Assembly (NCBI GenBank): GCA_003427395.1
Contig: BFEA01000136.1
Span: 780,711-815,181, forward strand
DNA from: Chara braunii
Lineage: Eukaryota; Streptophyta; Charophyceae; Charales; Characeae
Length of the DNA stretch: 34,471 nt
Direction: 5' to 3'
This document shows positions 1 through 10,689 of the stretch, one piece after another (the first letter of the stretch is position 1; the number at the start of each line of letters is the position of its first letter). Under the pieces are notes generated by a model. That model saw only the letters and a list, made by a program, of their open reading frames with translations, had not been told where the DNA came from and did not search any database. Position numbers and translations under genes: made by a program.

Positions 1-83
<83 letters not shown>

Positions 84-112
84 CTCTCTGTGTCTCTGTC
101 TCTCTGTCTCTT
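1..112. repeat. (TC)n microsatellite at scaffold start
   Basis: A pure TC dinucleotide run occupies bases 1-77 and degenerates into TG/TC mixtures to about 112. The scaffold begins inside the run, so the true repeat is longer and the assembly probably stopped because of it. Confidence 0.97.
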
Positions 113-113
113 G

Positions 114-363
114 AGCGTGCGCGAGCGCGCGCGCAATGGTACGCTGTTTACAAACTCTTGAGGGTTGTCGGGATCTCCCGGCAGAAGGTCGTCTTCTTTT
201 CTTTTCTTTTTTTAATATAGTGCCCAGGGTGTTGTAGAGGCCAAGGACACTCGACGTCAGCAACTCGTTAACGTGGAAGCCTCAGGGTTTAGGGTTTAGG
301 TTCCGCATGGAGGAGGGATAAGATCGTATGCGTTACGTCGACATCGAAGGACGTCGAAGGCAT
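114..363 (+). repeat. Left copy of terminal inverted repeat
   Basis: Blocks at 143-196 and 257-363 match the reverse complement of 34203-34378. Shared words include 'gctgtttacaaactcttgag', 'gcagaaggtcgtcttc', 'tcagcaactcg', 'agggtttagggtttagg' followed by 'ttccg', and 'gaaggacgt'. The left copy has about 58 extra bases (197-256) and a longer CG-rich stretch at 118-134. The two copies are clearly homologous but diverged. They could be the ends of one large element or two members of a dispersed repeat family at which the assembly broke. Confidence 0.85.
285..300 (+). repeat. Short interstitial telomere-like motif
   Basis: Two TTTAGGG-type units lie inside the left end repeat. The same motif sits at the equivalent place in the right end repeat, so it was part of the ancestral repeat. 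It is not a chromosome end here. Confidence 0.75.
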
Positions 364-1200
364 ACTCACTGAACCGCGCGGAGCGCGGGGGCGCAGCCAG
401 AGTAGATGAAACTGCAGTTTAGACCATTCGTGTTTTGCACGAGTGTTATTGTAGAAGCCCAGAGACATGTGGTTTTTCTGAATGGGGAGAAAGCATGATA
501 AGTGAAGGAGAAAAAATGGGAAATTAAAAAGAGAAATTATAAAAAGCCAGTCAAAAGAAATGTGTGTAAAAAAAGTAATTTGACAGCATTAACAAGTTGC
601 GCGGGCGGGGGTGGTTGCCGTGATGTGGGCCCAGTTGTTTTGCCTTTATTTATGTCGAGACTAAGAAAATGTTGTGGTTGGTGCCGCAAGTTATTGTGGT
701 GTGGTAGCCCTAACGAAGGGCCTGGTTTCATGTTTAAGTGTGGGTGAGGGGGGGTTTCGCCCTCCTCCGGTACACCGTCAAAGAGAAAAAGAGATCCAGA
801 GTGAGTCGGTGTTTTGTGATGTCGGCGATTTTTTTTCTTTGAGATGATATAACAGAATTTTTCTAGATCAGTGAGATGAAATAACAGAATTGCACGCATG
901 GCTCGACTATTTTGTTCTGTGATCGCACAAGTGGGCGACTTTGCATGTACAGTATTTGTTTTTTATAGTGTTTCGTATGTGTTAATGGTACAAGTGATGT
1001 TGAAGTGTGTGGGTCATAGTCCAGCCGTGGGAACTTGAGTCTGCAAATTTTGGTTGATTTTTGTATTATGATTATGAAATAACAAGCCAGTGAGACTCCA
1101 GCTTTGGATGTCGAAGTCGGATCCATTGTAGAAAGGGGCATATGACAAATTGTGGCAGCGAGAAGGAAAAAAAAAACATAAGCCTTGAGGTTACATAGAA
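364..1200. other. No gene seen; left flank
   Basis: Near-balanced to moderately AT-rich sequence with only short overlapping open frames on both strands and no recognisable domain. A GC-rich hairpin (CCGCGCG…CGCGGGG) lies near 374-392. Confidence 0.6.
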
Positions 1201-1203
1201 TTC

Positions 1204-1207
<4 letters not shown>

Positions 1208-1244
<37 letters not shown>

Positions 1245-1254
1245 AAAAAAAAAA
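1208..1254. repeat. (GA)n microsatellite plus A-run
   Basis: An AG dinucleotide run from 1208 to about 1240 is followed by a run of A to 1254. Confidence 0.97.
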
Positions 1255-2164
1255 GAGGTTTCGTGTGTATTACATTTACAAATACTTTACAAATCAGGTT
1301 TGATGTAACTACGGTAAAGAGTGTCTGAGTCTTCTCGTGAAGTTCAAATTCTAGGCGACAAACAAGAAGAGGTCTATAAAGAGATAAACATAAACCATTA
1401 AGATCAATTGCCCAAAAAAAAAACACAAGAATTGGCCGCCGACACTTGTCTAATATCAACACCGGGTCCACTTTGAATGTACATAGATTAAGAAGAATGT
1501 AGTGTCAGCTTGCATTGCTAGGTGTCCACACATTTACTGTACAGTTGTTTGTTGATTATAAACGATCGTCAGAGTCATGCCCTCAGTCAAAGTTTATTGT
1601 ATATGAATTGTATTTTATTGAAAATTATCTAATTTTACAAGTTTGTATGATAAGTGAGAGGGAAAAAAAAGGAAAGTATAAAGACAAATTCTAGAATGTG
1701 TTTTACTGAAAATTATCTAATTTAATAAGTCGATATTTACTGATCTATATTATTTGAACAGCTCAAGAACCCTGCATGTCTTCGGGGCCAAAACTGGTCA
1801 CAGTATTCCCGCACATGGGCGCCATCCGGTGACAGTCTCTGCGACCAGGTGTTCGTTGTACCGGGGCACAACCAAACAATCAAACGATCGTCCACGAGGG
1901 CAGGCAATGATAAAATATTTAATCGTTTTTAAGGAGGAAATGTATTGAGTGAAGCCGAGTCGAAAATTGTGTCTAATGTCTAATATTTATGAATTATAAT
2001 CAATCGACGTTTGATGTTTGAAAAAGTATTTTGATTATAGCTAAAATTAGAAATGACGAAGTATTTGTAGGATTTTATTATGTAAAGAGAATATTGGAAA
2101 AATATATTTATAATGTAAACATTTTTTATGGGAGAAATGAAAAGTTTTTATTTGAAAGAGAAAA
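1255..2164. other. No gene seen; entry into AT-rich segment
   Basis: Composition becomes distinctly AT-rich from about 1500. No open frame here has recognisable content. The transition probably lies near the left edge of the inserted AT-rich element, but I could not find a precise terminus. Confidence 0.5.
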
Positions 2165-2821
2165 TTACTGATTATAATTTTGTAAAACAAAAAATATGCT
2201 TTGTAGTTCAAGTGTTGTTATTGAAAAAGAATACAAGTTAAAGGAATGAAGAAAGGAAAAAACATAAAAAAAATTATGGAATGTTCGTGTGTAGATATGA
2301 ATGGAGTTGAACAAAAAATTGAGTGTAATGTGTATTATATAAAAGTTGTAATTATGTGGTATTTGAGGTTGTGGTATCATGTGTTGGAAATTAGTATCAA
2401 ATGTTTGTTCTGGTGGATCTAATGATTTATGATGATTGAAAGTACAATAGAATGTCATGGTAATTCCAATTAATGGAATGTCATAGTTGTCGTTATAACC
2501 ATAGACTATAGCTTTTCGTATGAACGGAGCTATATCTTTGTATTTGTCTATAAATTTTGTACTAAGTGCTACATGGATGTCATTGACAAATTTTTGTTGA
2601 TCTGTATCTGCTAAATATAATGGAGCCATGCTTTGTTCTCCTCTTCGCCATCTGCGATGATACACCAGAAGTTCGTTTTCTGTAATCGACATTGGTTGAT
2701 ACATTGGAAGAAATTTGAGATATCGCTCGAGGTCGATCGCTCTTGTATGATGTATGCATCCTTCATCTTGTGTCTTGGATTTCGTGGAGCCGCTCGATTC
2801 TGACAATCCTTTCGAAGCCAT
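2165..2821 (-). CDS. Unknown protein Y, copy 2
   Basis: I do not recognise this family. An ATG at 2819-2821 opens a 218-residue frame. Residues about 45-130 (ITENELLVYHRRWRRG, LADTDQQ, a YGYND segment, then IPLIG) align with the copy at 4021-4625, which shows that this frame really was coding. The last 60 or so residues are rich in F, I, N and Y and may be read-through into AT-rich noncoding DNA. No signal peptide or known domain is evident. The region just upstream resembles that of the other copy (a T-rich tract ending in CAG just before the ATG). Whether the gene is alive cannot be told; its partners are clearly dead. Confidence 0.55.
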   Translation of the reverse strand: MASKGLSESSGSTKSKTQDEGCIHHTRAIDLERYLKFLPMYQPMSITENELLVYHRRWRRGEQSMAPLYLADTDQQKFVNDIHVALSTKFIDKYKDIAPFIRKAIVYGYNDNYDIPLIGITMTFYCTFNHHKSLDPPEQTFDTNFQHMIPQPQIPHNYNFYIIHITLNFLFNSIHIYTRTFHNFFYVFSFLHSFNLYSFSITTLELQSIFFVLQNYNQ

Positions 2822-2839
2822 ATCTTATCTGCCATCAAA

Positions 2840-4020
2840 AAATAAAAATTAAAAAAAATTGTATAGTTAAGATATGGAGAAATACGTGTAGTATTGTGTA
2901 TAATTATTTGATGTTAATTTAAAATATGATGTTTTGTATGTTATAAGCTATGTATTGTATTATTGCAATTTAATTTAAAATATATATGAAGGCGAATGAT
3001 GCATTGGATGCTACAAGGGATGTAGAGATGAATATGTAATTAGTAGTATTAGTTAATAAGATTCTTGTTCCGGGTTGAGGAGCATCAAGAATAAAAATTA
3101 TGTCGTTGATAATTGCAATACGAAAATTTGAAGAATTTGTTGGTAATGGTATGACATCTGTTAGGAAGATGTATAAAGAAATAGAAATTGTAGAATGGTA
3201 AGCAAGATAAGATAATACAATGCCTTCTTCATTGATTTACATTGTGTGATGGAAATTGTATTGTTGTAACTACATGCGAAGACTATTAAAAGATTGGTGA
3301 ATGATTGGCATGATATATAAGTGATAAGTAAAAAAACAAATTATGCGAAAAGAGAAAAACACACATGAACAAATAAAAAATTAAATGTAAGTTTGATTAT
3401 AGAAAATAATGATTATATTACATGTATTTTTTAAGTATATTTATTGTTTGTTATAAAAAACGTTTTAAAAACTTGAAAATTTTTCGATAGTTTTTATATG
3501 GGAAAAAAATGTATTATTATACGTATTATTCTTGTTTAATTGAAAACAAATGTGAACGTAAAAGACGAAATGAAAAAAAAAATATTTGAAGGTAGGGAAC
3601 TTTAAGGATATAGATGATATTATTAATCGAATACAGTGAATATTTATTATTATGATTTTGTCTTTTATATTTAAATTGAATTTTTTAAATAATATTTATT
3701 ATATTAAAAATATAGATATTGATATGTTTTTATATAATAACAAATAGAATATTAATATTTAAGAATATATATTTTTATATTTTAACAGTATAAAAAATAA
3801 AATATATAAAATAATATAATTAAATAAATATAAAATTTATAATTTATCAATGGAATAGATATATTTTAATGGGATGAAATATTTAAAGTAAATATAATTA
3901 TTATTATATAAAAGAATAATGATATAAGATTTATAAATATGTAAAATATAAGGTTTTATTTGATTTTGGTGTTTATTACCGTGTAGTTTATGATGCTGCA
4001 TCTTGATCTTGTTGAGTATT
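2840..4020. other. AT-rich spacer, no gene seen
   Basis: Very AT-rich, especially at 3600-3960, with only short frames of low complexity. Nothing recognisable on either strand. Confidence 0.6.
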
Positions 4021-4625
4021 TTAAATAGTCGCCGATGAAGTATTTGCAGGGGGATCATGATCGTTTGATGTCGACCTCACATTATCTTGTGTAATTCTGT
4101 ATGATAGAGCAAGGTTCATTGTTCTTGTGTTGAAATTCAAACATGGATATCATTGTTCATTCCACTGATGAATTTTGTGACCCGTAATGCGGTTGAAAAT
4201 CGAAAGAGTTCCAATTGCCGGTATAGCAAAGTCTTCATTGTAGTCGTATATAGTTCCTCTTCATAGCAACGATAATATATCGTTGTATGTAGTCATCTAT
4301 TTTCACTGATGTTGTCAACTTCTTCTTGTTGATCTGTATCGGCGAGAATCATGTCCACAACTCGTATATCTCTTGACCAACGCCATCTAAATTGTACGGA
4401 ATATCCTCTTTCTGTAACTGGTGGCGCTTCGGGAATTTTCGGTCCTTCGATGTAGGCTTGTAATTCGCACATTTTGTTGTGAATAATGTGTCTGTTGTTA
4501 CGCTTATTTTCGCGCAGTTCCTTTGATATTTGCAATATTTCATCCATGGTACGTTGCTTGCGTTTTGGATGTGTAGTATTTGAGTCAGCAATATTTGTAG
4601 CAGCAGGCGATGTTGTAGAAGTCAT
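4021..4625 (-). pseudogene. Unknown protein Y, copy 1 (frameshifted)
   Basis: An ATG at 4623-4625 starts a frame of 110 residues with a lysine/arginine-rich N-terminal third (HPKRKQR) and a core (VTERGYSVQFRWRWSRD, then LADTDQQEEVDNI) that matches Y copy 2. Homology continues in two other frames downstream: a KIDDYIQRYI segment, then a YDYNEDFAIPAIG segment that matches YGYNDNYDIPLIG of copy 2. It then runs past an in-frame TGA to a TAA at 4021-4023. At least two frameshifts and one stop therefore break it. Family and function are unknown; the conserved LADTDQQ block and flanking aromatic/basic residues are the best search handles. Confidence 0.65.
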
Positions 4626-4863
4626 TATCTGAATACAAAAAATAAAAATATGAGTTATTATTTAGATAAAAAAATTAAAGTAAAGGATAATGTATAAAAT
4701 TATTATTAAAGGAAAAGAAAAAGAAAAAATCAAACGAAAGAAAATTTAAAAGTCGAAAATATATGAAAAATTTAAGAAAAATATTTGTGAAAGAAAAATA
4801 ATATATAAATTAAAATGTCAAAAAAAATTGTTTATTTAGTTATGTTATGATGATATGGTTGGT

Positions 4864-5922
4864 TTATTCGATTCCAAGTGATTGAAAAACAAATAGTGCT
4901 AGATCATTATTATCATGATCGACTTAGAAAGCACGTCGGTATGGAGTGAAATATATGAGTTGTTGAATAAGACGAGAAGAAAAATATGAATATGAAGTTT
5001 GGTATCGTGTAATTTAATTAAGTATGTAATAGAACCAAGGAGCAGGGTCCCAGAGAAACCATTGTGCAAGAAATGCTGAATTTTCATGTATTTGTTGGCG
5101 AAAGGCAAATATTAAGTGTTCATAAAGATTAACGAGTTGTGTTAATATATGAGAATTATATGTGTGATTGATAATGTAAAGTCGAAGTGAAGTTGCTGTG
5201 TAACGAGCTAGTGTTCTCGATACTGGAGTGATAAATGTACAAAGTATAAGTGTAAGAGCATAAAAAAATATTCTGAAATTTGTTTGATTTGCTATTATAT
5301 ATTGTGACAAATTTGTCCTTAATTTTTGTGTTGTGGCGAATGATAAAGAATATAAGGGAATGTTGTGAAATGTTATTAATGAAAGAAGAATGTATAAAAA
5401 GAATGAATGCGATATTATACGCATAGCAATATTGATGTCAATGATGAAAAATATTATTTGATTAGATCGAAATGTTATTAATGCAGTATGGCGTAGAAAG
5501 TGAAAAATTTGTGTACTATTTGGCGGGGATTGATAAAAAAAGTGATATGCATGTGGTGCTCTTGCGACTTCAACGGGGTTATAGTTACAAATAGAAAGAG
5601 ATAATGGTGTTAACGTTCCACGAGTTGGATCTATAACAAAAAAATCATACAGTGCTGGTGCGATTATGGGGTTTGCAATGTTGCAGTAATGTGCACGAGT
5701 ATATGCAATTCGGAATTATTTTAATATATTTTCTAATGAAATTAATGTATTTGGAAGATGATTAGCAGAAGGTGGATAGTAGTTGCGAAGAACAAGATCG
5801 AATATATGTTTATCTGTTGATCGATAGAATCGAACGTGTGTGTTTTCAGTACTTGATAAAACCTTCATTTCAGTGGCAATGTTCTTCAAGCCAATTTGTT
5901 TCTGTTTGTTTGAAAAACACAA
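4864..5922 (-). pseudogene. Unknown protein X, copy A (three in-frame TAA)
   Basis: One reading frame of about 352 codons runs from 5922 to a terminal TAA at 4864-4866, interrupted only by TAA codons at 5716-5718, 5014-5016 and 4924-4926. It aligns without gaps to copy B at 14858-15884. Conserved blocks are ST(x)4H(V/I)RF(x)RS near the start, NPIIAPAL-DFFVID, YNPVEVARA, LRHTALITF, a hydrophobic IIFFIIDINIAMRIIS, then AFLAQWFLWDPAPWFYYI and VDHDNNDLALF near the end. Several stretches are very hydrophobic, but I cannot claim a topology. The stops align with G, H and R codons of copy B. The true start is unclear: no ATG lies in frame near 5922 and a T-rich, splice-acceptor-like tract lies upstream. 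I recognise no family. Confidence 0.7.
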
Positions 5923-6146
5923 GAAACAAACATTATAATGTATGAATTAGAAAACTTGAGTTTTTGGTATTGGATTTAGTATATAATTTGATATATTATA
6001 TGTTTTTTCTTGCAAATAGAAATAGAAGGAAAGCTTGATGTTGTTATTTTAAATGGAACAAATAATTTGTTAAAAATAAATATTATATTTAATGAAGTTT
6101 ATTTAAAAGGTTTAATGTAATATAAATATGAAGTTGTAAAAAATAT

Positions 6147-7190
6147 TTATTGGCAGTTATATGGAGGCGGAATGAGAAATATATTATGTGGTTGTAGAAT
6201 TATTGATTTAAGCATTTTGGTAGTGAGTTCGTTATGTATAAAGGATCGATAAAATGGTATATCTAGTTGAGTAATATGAGAAAAAGGTGGTGTTAAAAAC
6301 AAATGATGTGTCATTGCTAATATGAAAATTCCACAGTCATTATAATTGGTTTGTTGTGGATCGCGAATATTGATTTGAGGTGCATTTATCATTGAAGAAA
6401 TAATATTTGTTCGATGTTGAAACCAATCACGCATATTTTTGAAAAAGGAAGAATTCAAAAAATGTGAACTGTCTTAAAAAAAAATGATATAATTTTTAAT
6501 GTAAATATAGCCAAGTGCCCAATGATTACCTTCTAAATGTAGAGGAATAAAAAAATGGTCGTATGCTTCTAGTGTGCGTAATCGATAACGTAAATCAATG
6601 TGGTGATTTGTGAAAGCATGAATATGATGTGCTATACCTACAAAATATATAAAAGTATTTGTTGTGAATACTGAAGGAAATATTTTCATTATTAGATCCG
6701 TATAATCATTGATAGGTGTATCTGAAAGCCAAGATGAATGATGTATTGTATGATATTTACATTGTGAAGATAGTTGACTGTCATTTGAAAGTGGATTCTA
6801 TAGTGTATTTGGAAGATGGGGATGAATTGAAGGTAGTGGATTGATATTTGAATAAGAGAATTCGTTTAATTGTGTTGATGGCGGTATATGTATTTCAGGT
6901 TGAAAATGATTTACTGATATATGTTTTTTTTGTGATTCGTGGAGTGTATGAGAAAGAACAGGTAGTGGATTGATATTTGAATAAGAAAATTTGTTTAATG
7001 GGGTTGATGATTTGTTAAATTTAAAGTTGTTTTGAAAAAGGAGTTTTTCTGCCAAAGCTTTCAGTTGTTTGTGTTCTTTAAGTATAGTAATACGAGGTTT
7101 TAAATGTGAATAAATTTCTTTAGTTAATGGTTTTATAGTAAATAAAGCATATTTATTATAACACGAGAAACTATGATATAATGTTGTTGA
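6147..7190 (-). pseudogene. Ulp1/SENP-type (C48) cysteine protease, broken
   Basis: The protease fold is recognised by its ordered catalytic signature: a WLSDTPINDY entry block (like WLxDxxIN in Ulp1), GNHWALGYIYI with the catalytic His (about 6522-6524), an Asp directly after an in-frame TAA (6474-6476), and the Gln and Cys of QQTNYNDCGIFIL (Cys about 6333-6335). All four active-site residues are still present. An in-frame TAG (6798-6800) and the TAA break the frame, but no frameshift is seen across the block. The N-terminal part (about 6800-7190) holds a charged segment, then a serine/proline-rich linker with two copies of the motif FSYSNINPLP. The stop before the Asp most likely replaces the usual Tyr of the 'YDS' motif. 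The frame is the same as that of the helicase C-terminus just upstream. In life such enzymes cleave SUMO/ubiquitin-like conjugates or, in viruses and some transposons, polyproteins. Confidence 0.8.
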
Positions 7191-7204
7191 GGAACATTAC
7201 GTTT

Positions 7205-9160
7205 AGTTTTTTTTTTCTTCTGAATGTGCTTTTCATTCAGCGACGAATAAACAAGATGATGTTTCCCCTTGGATTTTATAAATTGTAGAAGCTATTGCGG
7301 AAATGAAGGGAAATTGCAAAGGATGTAGAGTGCATGTTCTTTGACGCATAAGGCGTAAAGTGGGAAGTGCGATTGTAAAAGATTTATCAGATCGTTGTCT
7401 AAAAACGAGATATATATTTTTTGGTAGATTATTAGAAATAGAAAGTGGAAGTTGCTCAAATCAAGATCGATTTGGAATATAAACACAAGCTAAATCAGGC
7501 GGACAACTTGGAATGAATACATGTATATCGAGGTTTTTATCATAGAAGGTAAAAAATATTGTGTCGGACGGGAATTGTAATGAATGGAGAATTCCGGATG
7601 TTCCATTTGCAATTCCACGAGGAGGATCAATGTTTTGTGTGAAAATAATTGACATACCTGGTAGAAGGTCAAGAAACGGTGCAAATTTTTACCTAATTTA
7701 TTATCAGGCAAATATACAATGTCATGTTCATTTTTTTTTTGTAAGACATTTTTAAAATCAGCGATAATACAAAATTGGATAATGAATATTTTGTAGTTTT
7801 TGACATAATGTGCGTGTATAAGTATGTATAAGGTTAATACAATGATCATTATCAAGTGCAACAAATATAAGATGTAAATTTTCTGATAGATTTATTGATT
7901 GTATAAATGAATTTTGTTTCGTTTCGGTAATCAATCTACTATTAATTATGTTGATAAATTTGTCAGTCCAAATTTCAAATCTAACATTTTTATAATGTAT
8001 TCCCCATTGAGGATCCGTTTTAAATCGTATCGAATCAGTTAATATTACAATGATAGAAATTTGAATGCTTTGTGATCAAAAGATGTATGTGCAAGATTTA
8101 GACATGGTTCATAGAAAACCCGTATGCCTTTTACAAGTGGCATTTGAAAAATATCACCAGATGCAAGTATGTGAATTCCGCCGAAATGAATATCGAGTTT
8201 TCGTGTATCACGTAATGCCATGTCTAAACGAACAAAATAGTTTTTGCTTATCATGCTAAATTCGTCAATAATAAGTATTGTTATTTCATGTGTGAATCCT
8301 GGTATGCCTTTTAATTGTGATTTTCGTCGATCGAAATAACGATCTTCTTTAAGATAATGCATTCCTAACCAACTATGAAATGTTATACCTGAGATTCCTA
8401 CTGCTGTTTTTCCTGTCATTGCAGTTTTTGCAATGCTTTTATGATGGTGTAATTTATTAGCAAATATTTGAATAGCAGAAATAATATGAGATTTGTCAGT
8501 GTCATCTTCACCTGTAAGAAACATAATGAGTTGTTGATCTTTTATAGTTTATGATAGATTTTGTAATGATATTGTGTTTTTTGTATTTTCATTTGATATT
8601 TGTAATAACCAAGTATTTAATAAAGTTTGCGCAAGTAAATAAAAGCTAAATGTTGTTTTTCAGTTAATGAGAAGTGTCGAGAAACTTCAGAAATTGTAGG
8701 AAAACTAGGTAAAGACGAATTTAATGGTTTAGAATAAGGTATTTGTATACATTTGTGTGGTTCACGTGCATCTGAAATTAATTGTACACGAGTTGGTAAA
8801 GGAATGGTATTCCAATTTGAAGTTGAATTGGATATTTCAGATATATTAGACAGTTTTGTTTTTGTCCATGTTAAAGTTGTATTGATATCTAGAATTTTTT
8901 GTTCAGTATAAGTTTCTGTTTGAAATGAAGATAAAGTATGTAATGTATTGTACATTTTTAAGGTTTGGTTGATAGATGACGTCATTGATTTTGAAACTTG
9001 AGGTGAAATATTTTGGTTCTCTATTGATTCAAGATCGATCACTGGAATGTAATATTTTCTGGTTTTATTCTTTTCGTATGATGTATTATCCGAAATATTA
9101 TCATCTAATGTAGCAAAAAATAAAAAAATCATTATCTGTTGATTGTTCTGAAGAAAAATC
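7205..9160 (-). pseudogene. PIF1-like SF1 helicase domain of RepHel
   Basis: The domain begins near FSLTEKQHLAF (about 8620-8680). It then shows a Walker A position reading GEDDTDKS (about 8490-8512), Walker B/DEAD-like IIDEFSMI (residues 86-91 of the 8524-8045 frame), motif III GDIFQMPLV, the C-terminal QNIDPPRGIANGT block (about 7590-7640), and motif VI-like TIYKIQGET (about 7255-7285). The family consensus for Walker A is GxxGxGKS/T; here two glycines have become Asp, which would be expected to abolish ATP binding. Frame changes near 8625, 8055 and 7690 and stops at 7461-7463 and about 7237 add to the damage. The stretch 8690-9160 before the motifs is a poorly conserved Ser/Thr/Asn-rich linker. 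Confidence 0.85.
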
Positions 9161-10685
9161 TGAATTGTCGTCCTTATTTTCGTATTCATGTTATTGAGTT
9201 TGTCGATTTTTTTGAATTTCATTTGCACAATTGCGTGCAATGTGATAATCTTGCATTTGTAAATATATGTTACGAACAAATGTAGGCATCTTTTCATAAA
9301 AAGTGATGAATTCATTGTCCCAATTTTCATCATTTTGTATTAAATCAGATAATTTACGAAATGGTTTGAATAATAAAAGAGAAATTGGAGTATGTCATAT
9401 TTTATTTTCTTCATTTGTACAAGTTTCTAAATAAGGAGTACGCATTGAATAAGGAATAACCGACATACATTGATGTTTGTATTTATTTAAACATTTTTGT
9501 TTATATAAAGAATGATCGGATAAAAAATATTGTTTAGTTTCAGATAAAGAAAATTTATTCAGTCGATAAAATTGCATGACGGATTCGTATAATGACATAT
9601 AAGTAAGTGCATTTGGACGATAGGGGATGATAAATAATATATGTTTTATCTACTTTTTCTAAAGAACATATAGTTTGTTTGTCATTAAGTAATTGTTTTA
9701 GCATGCTGTATAAAAGAATTGTTTTATGTGTATGACTTTGATAAGCACAAGATTGTCTTAATAGATATAGCGCACAAAGTGGACCCGCAATTTCTTGTTT
9801 ATTTGTTACGCTGAAAAGTTGAGATGACAATCGGTGACGACTTTTTGTTTCAATTGAAAGAGGCGTTTCTTTTTCAATTATTTGTTCTTTACGTTGTCTA
9901 GCATCAAAAACAGCTGAATGAAGAGCGATTTTGCAATCAACTTTGTGTTGATTTTTTGTTGTGTAGTTATAACAGTAAAATATTCGTTCTGCTGCTTCAA
10001 CGCCACCGAATAAAGGATAAATATCATGATTACATTTATAACTTGATAAAATTATATTGTTATAAGCATTGATGTATTCATTTCCAGGAGTACGTGCTAA
10101 TTCAATATCTGTTTCATGTAATATAGTTTTCTCACTGTATTCGCGCGGAAAACAATATCGACATATTTTTTCATTTTTATTCACACGTGTTTTTTTAAAA
10201 TACGAATTAGTATGTGTCCAATGATGTGTTTGAACCAAATAAAGAAGTGCAAGTAATGACGGAGAAAAAAAGGGATACTGTGGAGGCATTGCTATGAAAG
10301 TTTGACTTATAGAATCTGTTTGAAATATATCATCAGTCATATCAATAGTTGTACCTCTTGGAATATTAAAGTTTAGTAGTTTTTCATATCCAAGTGATGG
10401 TTCAGATTCTATAATTTGTTGGCGATGTATATGTTGTGAACTAAAAAGGGTATTACAATGTCTACACTTTTAGCTTGTAGGTTCATGTTCTGTTTTTTTT
10501 TTTTTTTTTTGAAGCAGTGAACAACGCGCGGATGAAAAAATTATACATGGTGTATAACAAGGTGGCGAAGTATGACACTCTGTACAAGAAAGCAGCGAAA
10601 TGTCTTTAGTTCCATATGTTGTTGCAATATTTGATTGAATAATTTCATATAATGGGAATGAAATGAATANAAAGAGAATAAACAC
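9160..10685 (-). pseudogene. RepHel middle: post-HUH cysteine-rich and paired-Tyr region
   Basis: The frame from 10685 to about 9640 contains CTECHTSPPC and, after an in-frame TAA (10470-10472), CRHCN. These are followed by a His-rich THHWTHTNSYFKK and ICRYCFPREY, the equivalents of the HxHT…CRFxFPRP stretch of Helitron Reps. Next come YINAYN and CNHDIYPL (like NNYNP and SNHDIQ in the family), then IFYCYNYTTK (about 9950-9980), whose tyrosines four apart match the nicking-Tyr pair region. A frameshift near 9630 leads into YRPNALTYMSLYE (family: YRP..LE.LSLYEF). After a TGA (9395-9397) the frame holds SLLLFKPFRK (family: LTLFKPWR). An 18-T run at 10493-10510 encodes Lys codons and may be an expansion. 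Confidence 0.8.
10493..10510. repeat. Poly-T run
   Basis: Eighteen consecutive T inside the decayed Rep region. It reads as lysine codons on the minus strand and is a likely indel hotspot. Confidence 0.95.
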
Positions 10686-10689
10686 TGTA

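Noticed and set aside
285-300. Chromosome end (telomere)
   Set aside because: Only two units, internal to a repeat that also occurs at the other end; no terminal array.
5014-6476. Alternative genetic code with TAA/TAG as Gln
   Set aside because: Aligned residues at the stops are mixed, TGA also appears in frame, true ends of both X copies are TAA, and frameshifts coexist, so decay is simpler. Kept as a question in the findings.
6147-6800. Polinton/Maverick or adenovirus-type element inferred from the protease
   Set aside because: No protein-primed polymerase, integrase or packaging ATPase is seen; the neighbouring HUH Rep and PIF1 helicase point to a Helitron.
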